DNA of 12,965 bases from NCBI GenBank assembly GCA_003476885.1, contig DMUR01000105.1, forward strand, positions 30,046 to 43,010, given 5' to 3'. The translations under genes were made by a program, and so were the position numbers. This DNA comes from Chloroflexota bacterium. GTDB lineage: Bacteria > Chloroflexota > Limnocylindria > Limnocylindrales > Limnocylindraceae. Below the pieces are notes generated by a model. It searched no databases and was not told the origin of the DNA. It saw only the letters and a list, made by a program, of their open reading frames with translations. This document shows positions 7,699 through 12,965 of this stretch, one piece after another. The number at the start of each line of letters is the position of its first letter. The first letter of the stretch is position 1.

Positions 7699-9342
7699 GT
7701 GAGCAGCGACGATCGAACCCCAAAGAGCTCCGCGTTCGCAGCGGCCCTCTTCTCCGTCCTCCTCCCTGGGCTCGGACAGGCCTATCAGCGTCGCTGGCGG
7801 GCTGCCCTAAGGTTCGCAACCCCGCTCTTCCTCCTCGCCGCAGGTTTCGCTGGCATCTACGTTGCTGACGGGCTGGCTGGGCTTCTCGGACTCCTCCTCT
7901 CGCCGCTTGGACTAAGTGCTGCAGGGATCCTGAACATCCTCGCCGCCCTCTGGCGCGCTGCCGCAGCTACCGAAGCCTGGCGCGAGGGTCTTACCCGTGG
8001 CAGTGGCGTGCGCGCAACGCTCCTCTCGTCGGTTGCTCTCGCAAGCACGCTCGCCGTTGGCCTCTCCATCCATCTACTCGTTGGCGGGTATGTGAGTACC
8101 GCATCCGCACTCGTCGGTGGCATCTTCAGCGGTACCGAGGAGGGCGACGGGCAAGGCGGAGCGACGCCACCAAGCTGGGACGGCACCGAACGCCTGAACG
8201 TGCTCCTGATCGGCGTCGACCAACGACAAGGTGAGACGAGCTTCAACACGGACACCCTGATCGTTGCAAGTGTCGATCCCGTGAAAGGGTCAGTAAGCAT
8301 GTTCAGCATCCCACGGGACACCGTTGATGTTCCGGTCCCAGCAAGCGCACAGACCCTTTACGGTGCAACTTATAACAACAAGATCAACTCCTATTACAGC
8401 TCCGCGAAGGCGAACAGCGACACGTTTCCAAATGGCCCGGCCGCCGCACTCCGCGAACTTCTCAGCGAGCTCTATGGGATCCGTATTGACTACTCCGTCA
8501 TGGTTAACTTCAGTGGCTTCAAGCAAATCGTAGATACCCTCGGCGGCGTTCGTATCACCACGAAGAATCCAATTGTTGACGAAACCTATCCAGCTGGCGT
8601 TGGGCATCTACGCCGTATCCGCATGCCAGTCGGCGTCCGAACTATGGATGGTCAAGAGGCGCTGATCTTTGCGCGCTCACGCTACGGTAGCTCAGATTTC
8701 GGCCGCGCTGAGCGCCAGCAACAGGTGATCGCCGCAGTCCGCGCGCAGACTGATGTGGAGGCAATTGCAGCGAATCTTCCCGCCCTTGCATCCACGCTTC
8801 AGGATGCGATCAAGAGTGACTTCCCGCAAGGCGATCTCCCTCGCCTGCTCGAGCTGCTCGGCCGAGTGGATGCAAGCAACCTTAAGAGCATCGTCTTCGC
8901 GCCACCCGTCTACCAGACAGTTGGCGCGGATGAGCGCGGGTACATCATCGTCCCTGATGTTGAGAAGATTCGCCGGGCGATCCTTGCTGCATTTGCCGCT
9001 GAACCAACACCTGACGAAGTGGAAGAGCAATCTGTTGAGCGCGAGGCGGCCCGCATCTGGGTGCTGAACGGGACGGGGCGGCCTGGCGAGGCGGGTGCGT
9101 TTGCGGCGCGGTTGATCCAAGCTGGCCTTGAAGCGACAGCTCCAAGCGGTATCACGCCTCCAGAGATTGGGCTCCTGCAGACACGGCTGACCGTCTACAA
9201 CGGAGCGGCGCTCCGCGTTCCCGTCACGCTGGCGCTGATTGAACGATTAATGGGTATCCGCGCAGTAGAGATTGATGACCCATCGGTGACCGTTGATATT
9301 CAGATCATTACGGGGGCGGACCTGTCGACGTTGAACGAGTAG
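7699..9342 (+). CDS. Multi-pass membrane LCP (LytR-CpsA-Psr) family protein with LytR_C domain
   Basis: LCP enzymes transfer lipid-linked glycopolymers onto peptidoglycan or related acceptors outside the membrane. Numbering from the GTG at 7699 gives 547 residues. The N-terminus is hydrophobic, with segments near 11-29, 36-55, 59-88 and 106-143, including a PGLGQAY motif as in small TM2-like modules. The catalytic LCP domain spans about 167-343: LNVLLIGVD, the NTDTLIVA aspartate, SIPRDT, NNKIN, FARSRYG and DFGRAERQQQ. A LytR_C domain (about 451-538) starts at IWVLNGTGRPGEAGAF. The start is uncertain: an ATG at 7648 would add 17 residues but has no ribosome site, whereas the GTG sits seven bases after a TAnnnT element. 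It is the only plus-strand protein gene here and stands alone. The acceptor and polymer are unknown. Confidence 0.9.
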   Translation: MSSDDRTPKSSAFAAALFSVLLPGLGQAYQRRWRAALRFATPLFLLAAGFAGIYVADGLAGLLGLLLSPLGLSAAGILNILAALWRAAAATEAWREGLTRGSGVRATLLSSVALASTLAVGLSIHLLVGGYVSTASALVGGIFSGTEEGDGQGGATPPSWDGTERLNVLLIGVDQRQGETSFNTDTLIVASVDPVKGSVSMFSIPRDTVDVPVPASAQTLYGATYNNKINSYYSSAKANSDTFPNGPAAALRELLSELYGIRIDYSVMVNFSGFKQIVDTLGGVRITTKNPIVDETYPAGVGHLRRIRMPVGVRTMDGQEALIFARSRYGSSDFGRAERQQQVIAAVRAQTDVEAIAANLPALASTLQDAIKSDFPQGDLPRLLELLGRVDASNLKSIVFAPPVYQTVGADERGYIIVPDVEKIRRAILAAFAAEPTPDEVEEQSVEREAARIWVLNGTGRPGEAGAFAARLIQAGLEATAPSGITPPEIGLLQTRLTVYNGAALRVPVTLALIERLMGIRAVEIDDPSVTVDIQIITGADLSTLNE

Positions 9343-10293
9343 CTACGCGCCACCCTTCTTGGTTCCGTAAATCGGCGTAAGCCAGTGTGAATACTCAGGG
9401 ACCCGACCTTGAACAGCGGCGAAGTATCGCTCCTGGATGCGCTTCGTGATTGGACCAATCTCGCCGCTCCCGATCGCACGGTGGTCCACCTCAATAACAG
9501 GCGAGATCTGTGCGCCTGTTCCACAGAGGAATAGCTCATCGCCGATGTACAGCTCGCTTCGATCAATTGATCGCTCGCTCACCTTGAGCCCCATTTCGCG
9601 CGCAATCTCAACGACCGCGGCGCGTGTGATCCCTTCCAGAATGTCATCGTTGAGGCCCGGGGTGATCAGCGTGTCTCCACGCAGAAGGAAGAGGTTCTCC
9701 GCGGAGCCTTCAGACACCTTCCCCGCCTCAGTGAGCACGATCGCCTCATCGTGGCCGTTGAGCATCGCCTCGGTCTTGGAGAAGGCGCTATTCACGTAGT
9801 TCCCCACCACTTTGGCGCGCGCAGGGATCGCCAGATCGGAGGTCCGCCTCGTTGCCACCGTGGCACAGCGAATCCCTGAATCAATGTCAATGTAGTTTCC
9901 GAACGGGATTGCGATCACATAGAAGTTGTTCTTCAGCTCATGGAGGCGCACCCCGATCGCTTCGGTGCTCTTGTACACGCTGGGGCGGATGTAGACGTCC
10001 TCCTTGAAGCCGTTCTTTTGCAACAGTTCAATGATGATTGTCCGGAGCTCTGCAACCTCAGGGAGCGGGTTCATCATCAAGATCTTGGATGATGCGCGGA
10101 GTCGTTCAAGATGCTCGTTCAGTTTGAGTGCGTAGAGCTCGCCCTGATCTGCATTCCAGTAGGCACGGATCCCTTCAAAGGTGGCCGTCCCGTAAAGGAA
10201 GGCGTGGGTCATCACGTTGACCTTCGCATCTGCGAGCGGGCGGAATCCACCTTCGAAATATGCGATCGGGGCCTTCGTCTCGCTCGACGCCAT
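9343..10293 (-). CDS. ilvE: Branched-chain amino acid aminotransferase (class IV PLP enzyme)
   Basis: Interconverts leucine, isoleucine and valine with their 2-keto acids using glutamate and pyridoxal phosphate; cytosolic. The 316 residues match the family. Visible features are YGTATFEGIRAYW (34-46), RPSVYKS (103-109), the PLP-binding lysine Lys161 in RAKVVGNYVNS, EGSAENLF (195-202), ITPGLNDDILEGITR, and the CGTGAQISPVIEVD block near the end. The ATG at 10293 lies five bases after the rpsR stop, with AGGGG in the end of rpsR as the probable ribosome site. It therefore looks like the last gene of the rpsF-ssb-rpsR operon. Its stop abuts the stop of the opposing LCP gene. D-amino-acid transaminase or ADC lyase are relatives, but the motifs favour IlvE. 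Confidence 0.94.
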   Translation of the reverse strand: MASSETKAPIAYFEGGFRPLADAKVNVMTHAFLYGTATFEGIRAYWNADQGELYALKLNEHLERLRASSKILMMNPLPEVAELRTIIIELLQKNGFKEDVYIRPSVYKSTEAIGVRLHELKNNFYVIAIPFGNYIDIDSGIRCATVATRRTSDLAIPARAKVVGNYVNSAFSKTEAMLNGHDEAIVLTEAGKVSEGSAENLFLLRGDTLITPGLNDDILEGITRAAVVEIAREMGLKVSERSIDRSELYIGDELFLCGTGAQISPVIEVDHRAIGSGEIGPITKRIQERYFAAVQGRVPEYSHWLTPIYGTKKGGA

Positions 10294-10298
10294 GAATG

Positions 10299-10568
10299 CT
10301 ACCCCTGATGCTGCGGGGCGTACGGAAGGAGTGCCATCTGGCGTGCACGCTTCAAGGCAACGGTCAGCTCATGCTGATGCTGCGTGCAGTTCCCTGTCTT
10401 TCGCCGTGGCTCAATCTTTGCGCGATCAGAAATGAAGCGGCGGAGCCGGTTCACTTCCTTGTAGTCGATCACGCCGCGCTTATCGCCGCAGAATGAACAG
10501 GTCCGACGACGTCGGGCTGCGCCAAACTTGTCTTCACGCTTCTTGAATCGCTTTGGTGCCTCAGCCAT
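10299..10568 (-). CDS. rpsR: 30S ribosomal protein S18, zinc-binding form
   Basis: Small-subunit protein that pairs with S6 on the platform of the 30S subunit. The 89-residue protein has the family core [20 protein letters not shown] (33-52) followed by EPRRKTGNC. Cys24, Cys27, Cys61 and His64 could form the zinc site of the C+ type. The N-terminus is basic. The start ATG is preceded by GAGAGGAGAGCAAC, a good Shine-Dalgarno with normal spacing. It follows ssb after 43 bases and is followed at once by ilvE. No rplI follows, although S18 and L9 are adjacent in many bacteria. Confidence 0.96.
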   Translation of the reverse strand: MAEAPKRFKKREDKFGAARRRRTCSFCGDKRGVIDYKEVNRLRRFISDRAKIEPRRKTGNCTQHQHELTVALKRARQMALLPYAPQHQG

Positions 10569-10611
10569 GTTGCTCTCCTCTCAATCTTGTGGTGGTTGTT
10601 CGGTTGTTTCG

Positions 10612-11055
10612 TTAGAAGGGAAGGTCGTCAAGATCGCTCGGCGCTGATGCCGTTCCCTGCTCTGGACGGGCATCGGCACTCGGTGCTGCGGCTCGCGCAG
10701 GTCGCGGGGCGCCCGGGTCTGCGTCTGGATTGCGATCTACGATCACTACTTCGCTCGCGAGGATATCGAGCGCCACGCGCTTCTCGCCCTCCTTCGAGTC
10801 GTAGAGATCCACCTGAAGTCGTCCTTCGGCGTAGACCTTGCGCCCCTTGCGGAGCCACTCTGCGAGCTTCACGGAGCGCTCGCCGAACATGATCACGCGG
10901 TACCAGGTTGTCTTATCTTCCCACTCGCCGCCAGCAGACTTGCGACGCTCATTGGTCGCCACGCGCATCTCAAGGCGCGGCTTCCCGTCGGCGGTGTACT
11001 TCAACTCTGGATCTGCGCCAAGGTTGCCGATGATGCTGATCTTTGCAAATGACAT
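10612..11055 (-). CDS. ssb: Single-stranded DNA-binding protein
   Basis: Coats single-stranded DNA in replication, recombination and repair and recruits partners (including PriA in well-studied bacteria) through its C-terminal tip. The 147 residues comprise an OB fold (about 1-105; SIIGNLGADPELKYTADGK, WYRVIMFGERS, GRKVYAEGRLQVDLY), a short Pro/Ala-rich linker, and the acidic tip DLDDLPF at 141-147, close to the canonical DDDLPF. The ATG is three bases after the rpsF stop, and its ribosome site GGGGAG lies inside the end of rpsF. The rpsF-ssb-rpsR order is the standard bacterial one. Confidence 0.96.
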   Translation of the reverse strand: MSFAKISIIGNLGADPELKYTADGKPRLEMRVATNERRKSAGGEWEDKTTWYRVIMFGERSVKLAEWLRKGRKVYAEGRLQVDLYDSKEGEKRVALDILASEVVIVDRNPDADPGAPRPARAAAPSADARPEQGTASAPSDLDDLPF

Positions 11056-11058
11056 GAA

Positions 11059-11478
11059 CTACTCCCCGTCAACTGCAACTGCGGCGGGGGCTGCGTCGCT
11101 TTCACCGTCATCAAGTTGCGCATCAGCAGCGGCGGCCGCGGCGGCGGCATCAGCCGCCTCCTCTTCGAGCTCGTCGCTGATCGCCGACGCTGGGCGTTCG
11201 TCTCGAATCACCAGGTGCCGGAGCACCTCTTCCGTGATCAGGAGCACGCGCTCAAGCTCAGCAATGGATGCTGCAGGGGCCTCAAAGAGGTAGATCTGGT
11301 AGATGCCGTCGCGGTGTCCCTCAACCTCATACGCCAGACGGCGACGCCCCCACGGGACGTTCTTGAGGATGCTTCCACCCGCTTCGGTAATAGAGCGAAC
11401 CGTTCGCTCAAGGATCGCCTTGCTGCGGTCCTCTGCAACATCTGGTTGCATGATCATCATGAGCTCGTAGCGGCGCAT
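11059..11478 (-). CDS. rpsF: 30S ribosomal protein S6 with acidic/alanine-rich tail
   Basis: Small-subunit protein that binds 16S rRNA together with S18. The conserved ferredoxin-like domain occupies about 1-97 of 139 residues: RRYELMMIMQPD, ILKNVPWGRRRLAYEV, DGIYQIYLFEAP and LRHLVIRDE. Residues from about 98 on form a low-complexity tail of Glu, Asp and Ala, including a run of eight alanines. The start ATG has GGAAGGAG about eight bases upstream. It is the first gene of the operon; an extended -10 promoter and a possible autoregulatory leader lie upstream. Core identity is certain; the tail is probably disordered. Confidence 0.96.
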   Translation of the reverse strand: MRRYELMMIMQPDVAEDRSKAILERTVRSITEAGGSILKNVPWGRRRLAYEVEGHRDGIYQIYLFEAPAASIAELERVLLITEEVLRHLVIRDERPASAISDELEEEAADAAAAAAAADAQLDDGESDAAPAAVAVDGE

Positions 11479-11484
11479 TGCGCG

Positions 11485-11492
11485 CTCCTTCC
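11485..11492 (-). promoter_or_regulatory. Ribosome binding site of rpsF
   Basis: GGAAGGAG on the minus strand, six to eight bases before the ATG at 11478. It is the strongest Shine-Dalgarno in the window and confirms the rpsF start. Confidence 0.7.
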
Positions 11493-11501
11493 TATGGATT
11501 C

Positions 11502-11542
11502 GCCCCGGTGCACCCTACGCAACTTGCGCAGTGGGCCGGAGC
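11502..11542 (-). promoter_or_regulatory. Candidate S6:S18-binding leader RNA of the rpsF operon
   Basis: The RNA between the predicted transcription start and the rpsF ribosome site can fold into an outer stem GCUCC/GGGGC (11538-11542 with 11502-11506). An inner seven-pair hairpin CUGCGCA-AGU-UGCGUAG lies at 11515-11531. A large asymmetric loop on the 3' side, UGCACC, runs into the closing G and so exposes CACCG. A stem with a 3' bulge carrying CCG is the known style of the S6:S18 autoregulatory element found before rpsF in many bacteria. The fold was done by eye, so the match is suggestive. Confidence 0.4.
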
Positions 11543-11558
11543 CGAAAGGCAGAGGCGG

Positions 11559-11587
11559 AGTGTAGCACTCCAGGTGCTGGAGTCCAA
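11559..11587 (-). promoter_or_regulatory. Predicted extended -10 promoter of the rpsF operon
   Basis: On the minus strand TTGGAC (11582-11587) and TACACT (11559-11564) are separated by exactly 17 bases, and the -10 is preceded by TGC, giving an extended -10. Transcription would start near 11552, about 74 bases before rpsF. The -35 sits only four bases beyond the CCA of tRNA-Cys. Confidence 0.5.
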
Positions 11588-11591
11588 GAGT

Positions 11592-11668
11592 TGGAGGCGA
11601 CGGCCGGATTCGAACCGGCGAATAGGGGTTTTGCAGACCCCCCCCTTAGACCACTTGGGTACGTCGCC
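11592..11668 (-). tRNA. tRNA-Cys (GCA)
   Basis: Cloverleaf on the minus strand: acceptor GGCGACG/CGTCGCC, anticodon stem GGGGT/ACCCC with loop CTGCAAA (anticodon GCA), T-arm GCCGG-TTCGAAT-CCGGC, discriminator U as expected for Cys, and encoded CCA. A run of eight G is fully explained by D-stem, base 26 and anticodon stem. It is the last tRNA of the cluster. Confidence 0.97.
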
Positions 11669-11680
11669 CCAGTTCCGTGT

Positions 11681-11754
11681 TGGCTGCCCCTCGAGGATTC
11701 GAACCTCGGTTCACGGATTCAAAGTCCGGTGTCCTACCACTAGACGAAGGGGCA
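11681..11754 (-). tRNA. tRNA-Gln (TTG)
   Basis: Cloverleaf on the minus strand: acceptor TGCCCCT/AGGGGCA with a U1-A72 pair, typical of bacterial tRNA-Gln; loop CTTTGAA with anticodon TTG; T-loop TTCGAAT; discriminator G; encoded CCA. Separated from tRNA-Cys by 12 bases. Confidence 0.97.
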
Positions 11755-11777
11755 TCGACCCCGGATCTCCGAGAGAT

Positions 11778-11853
11778 TGGAGCGGAAGACGGGACTCGAA
11801 CCCGCGACCTTCACATTGGCAATGTGATGCTCTACCAACTGAGCCACTTCCGC
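11778..11853 (-). tRNA. tRNA-Gly (GCC)
   Basis: Cloverleaf on the minus strand: acceptor GCGGAAG/CTTCCGC, anticodon stem TCACA/TGTGA with loop TTGCCAA (anticodon GCC), T-loop TTCGAGT, discriminator U as usual for Gly, and encoded CCA. Confidence 0.97.
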
Positions 11854-11869
11854 ACCGTTACACCGATGA

Positions 11870-11945
11870 TGGTGCCGAGAGCCAGATTCGAACTGGCGAC
11901 ACCGCGCTCTTCAGGCGCGTGCTCTACCAACTGAGCTATCTCGGC
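11870..11945 (-). tRNA. tRNA-Phe (GAA)
   Basis: Cloverleaf on the minus strand: acceptor GCCGAGA/TCTCGGC, anticodon stem CGCGC/GCGCG with loop CTGAAGA (anticodon GAA), T-arm GCCAG-TTCGAAT-CTGGC, discriminator A, encoded CCA. It is the first gene after the 116-base spacer that carries a candidate promoter. Confidence 0.97.
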
Positions 11946-11989
11946 TCATTGACCGCCTGCCACGGCGACCTCAGACACCAACGACGCTG

Positions 11990-12025
11990 AGGATACCCTC
12001 CGCGGCGAGCGGGCGCAACGGAGGG
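11990..12025 (-). promoter_or_regulatory. Predicted promoter upstream of tRNA-Phe, with flanking dyad
   Basis: On the minus strand TTGCGC (12013-12018) and TATCCT (11990-11995) stand 17 bases apart, giving a start near 11983, 38 bases before tRNA-Phe. A perfect 7-base inverted repeat, CCCTCCG (12019-12025) and CGGAGGG (11996-12002), sits directly upstream of each element. The dyad could be an operator or an RNA hairpin; no U-tract follows, so it is not a standard terminator. This spacer holds no other recognisable gene. Confidence 0.42.
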
Positions 12026-12061
12026 CCCGCCGAGCGCGAAGACCCGTACCGCGATAGGGGC

Positions 12062-12137
12062 TGGTGGGCGGTGAGGGGCTCGAACCCCCGACCCCCTCGG
12101 TGTAAACGAGGTGCTCTACCAACTGAGCTAACCGCCC
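12062..12137 (-). tRNA. tRNA-Val (TAC)
   Basis: Cloverleaf on the minus strand: acceptor GGGCGGT/ACCGCCC, anticodon stem CCTCG/CGAGG with loop TTTACAC (anticodon TAC), T-loop TTCGAGC, discriminator A, encoded CCA. Confidence 0.97.
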
Positions 12138-12175
12138 GGTGCAGTCGCCCGCTGGCGACAGCTTCAAGAGAAGTG

Positions 12176-12260
12176 TGGTGCCCAGACCGGGACTTGAACC
12201 CGGATGACTTGCGTCATACGCCCCTCAAACGTACGCGTATACCAATTCCGCCACCTGGGC
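12176..12260 (-). tRNA. tRNA-Leu (GAG)
   Basis: Class II tRNA on the minus strand: acceptor GCCCAGG/TCTGGGC with a G7-U66 wobble, anticodon loop TTGAGGG (anticodon GAG), long variable arm TGAC-GCAA-GTCA, T-arm CCGGG-TTCAAGT-CCCGG, discriminator A, encoded CCA. Confidence 0.97.
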
Positions 12261-12288
12261 ACAGGTGTTGCGTCCCTGACGCTGTTCC

Positions 12289-12375
12289 TGGTATCGAGGA
12301 AGGGACTTGAACCCATACGTCCTTGCGGACACTGGCTCCTGAAGCCAGCGCGTCTGCCAATTCCGCCACCTCGAC
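12289..12375 (-). tRNA. tRNA-Leu (CAG)
   Basis: Class II tRNA on the minus strand: acceptor GTCGAGG/CCTCGAT with G1-U72 wobble, anticodon stem CTGGC/GCCAG with loop TTCAGGA (anticodon CAG), variable arm GTCC-GCAA-GGAC, T-loop TTCAAGT, discriminator A, encoded CCA. The T-stem ATGGG/CCCTT has a U-U mismatch at its second pair. It is the first tRNA of the cluster. Confidence 0.95.
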
Positions 12376-12397
12376 CCGAACGAAGCCCCGAGAGCGA

Positions 12398-12965
12398 TCA
12401 CGGAGCCGCGAGGCGGAAAGATAGCACATCCCGAAGGTGGGTCTCGGGCTCACGCACGAGGAGTGGGGCGAGGCCAGTGAGACGCGAGGCGACCAACAGC
12501 TCTTCTGCCTTGAACCGAATGGGGAGCAGGTAGTTGTTCGCCGCGCACCAGCGCTGGACTGCAGCGAGTGCCTTGACTCGCGCCTCTCTCTCCGCCGGCT
12601 TGCGTGCCTCATTGAGGAGCGCATCGAGCTCTTTAAGCTGGATTCCGACCACATTTCCGCCGCTCAGCACCGCGGCAGAGCCGAGGAGCGGATAGAGATC
12701 TGGATCAATCCCAACATCCACGTTTAAGACGACAAGATCGAAGTCACCTGTCGCGAGGCGCGAGGTGAGGGTCTCCGCATCCACCTCCGTGACGATCGTG
12801 GGCACGCCGAACGCAATCCATGCCGACGCCGCCTGGGATGCGACCGCCGTATCTTCTGGGAAAGGAGCGGACGGGAGCGTGAGGATCTCGAGGCTCACCG
12901 GCTTCTTCTCCGCATCAATCCACACGCCGTCCTTGAACTTCCACTTCGCACCTTCAAACTGCTTC
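12398..12965 (-). CDS. Peptide-type ABC transporter substrate-binding protein, C-terminal part only
   Basis: Extracytoplasmic solute receptor of an oligopeptide/dipeptide/nickel-type ABC importer (SBP_bac_5 family). The frame is open to the right window edge, so the start and signal peptide are outside; 188 codons plus stop are visible. Supporting features are GAKWKFKDGVWIDAEKKPVSL, typical of the family's conserved W..dGvw.d..Gkpl stretch, then ASAWIAFGVPTIVTEVD, the GDFDLVVLNVDVGIDPDLYPL segment, and a late helical stretch with LDALLNEARKPAEREARV. No permease or ATPase genes follow; tRNA genes start 22 bases after the stop. The ligand cannot be told from this fragment. Confidence 0.8.
   Translation of the reverse strand, partial: KQFEGAKWKFKDGVWIDAEKKPVSLEILTLPSAPFPEDTAVASQAASAWIAFGVPTIVTEVDAETLTSRLATGDFDLVVLNVDVGIDPDLYPLLGSAAVLSGGNVVGIQLKELDALLNEARKPAEREARVKALAAVQRWCAANNYLLPIRFKAEELLVASRLTGLAPLLVREPETHLRDVLSFRLAAP
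12418..12446 (-). promoter_or_regulatory. Predicted extended -10 promoter of the tRNA cluster
   Basis: Within the end of the substrate-binding protein gene, the minus strand shows TGC followed by TATCTT (12418-12423), an extended -10, with the weaker GAGACC 17 bases upstream as -35. Transcription would start near 12411, leaving a 36-base leader before tRNA-Leu(CAG). This is a by-eye match in coding sequence. Confidence 0.4.

Noticed and set aside
7619..7819. Longer N-terminus for IleRS from 7819
   Set aside because: The extra 67 residues are arginine-rich, lack homology and overlap the start of the divergent LCP gene.
11620..11650. Run of eight G in tRNA-Cys as a sequencing error
   Set aside because: All eight are needed for the D-stem, base 26 and anticodon stem, so the cloverleaf is intact.
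11478..11990. Plus-strand open frames across the tRNA block
   Set aside because: Their residues come from reading tRNA genes backwards (repeated RIRT and ANPR-type strings); they overlap four clear cloverleaf tRNAs.
11996..12025. Intrinsic terminator after tRNA-Val
   Set aside because: The 7-bp inverted repeat has a 16-base loop and is followed by TATCCT, not a U-tract, so a promoter-linked dyad fits better.

Overview
The window is high-GC (roughly 60%) bacterial chromosome filled with compact housekeeping genes. I see no mobile element, CRISPR array, prophage, rRNA or defence system, and no gene-free stretch longer than about 125 bases. The likely source is Chloroflexota or another high-GC, possibly monoderm, lineage. 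That placement rests on the GPSGVGKDT P-loop of the guanylate kinase, the large IleRS with a non-standard signature and a catalytic-domain insertion, the four-Cys/His S18, the cell-wall LCP protein and the possible leaderless start. It is recalled family knowledge, not a search result, and finer placement would be a guess.

Layout. (1) Positions 1-7618, minus strand: a tightly packed operon transcribed ileS > lspA > rluD > gmk > priA, with every junction overlapping by 1-4 bases; priA runs off the left edge. (2) A short divergent region (7619-7698) separates ileS from a plus-strand LCP (LytR-CpsA-Psr) cell-wall gene that may be leaderless. Its stop codon abuts the stop of ilvE head to head. 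(3) Positions 9343-11478, minus strand: rpsF > ssb > rpsR > ilvE, the classic S6-SSB-S18 operon with a branched-chain aminotransferase attached where rplI often sits. An extended -10 promoter and a possible S6:S18-binding leader precede it. (4) Positions 11592-12375, minus strand: seven tRNA genes (Leu-CAG, Leu-GAG, Val-TAC, Phe-GAA, Gly-GCC, Gln-TTG, Cys-GCA), all with encoded CCA, with two candidate promoters. (5) From 12398 to the right edge: the C-terminal part of an oligopeptide-type ABC transporter substrate-binding protein.

How the genes work together: the right two thirds of the minus strand serve translation (tRNAs, S6, S18, IleRS, 23S pseudouridylation), with replication and repair partners (SSB, PriA), nucleotide supply (GMK), lipoprotein maturation (LspA) and branched-chain amino acid metabolism (IlvE, the aminotransferase that makes isoleucine, the IleRS substrate). 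I did not find a convincing new biological system. The most useful leads are regulatory: a candidate S6:S18 leader RNA, a dyad flanking the promoter elements upstream of tRNA-Phe, a possible leaderless GTG start for the LCP gene, and the divergent motifs of PriA and IleRS.
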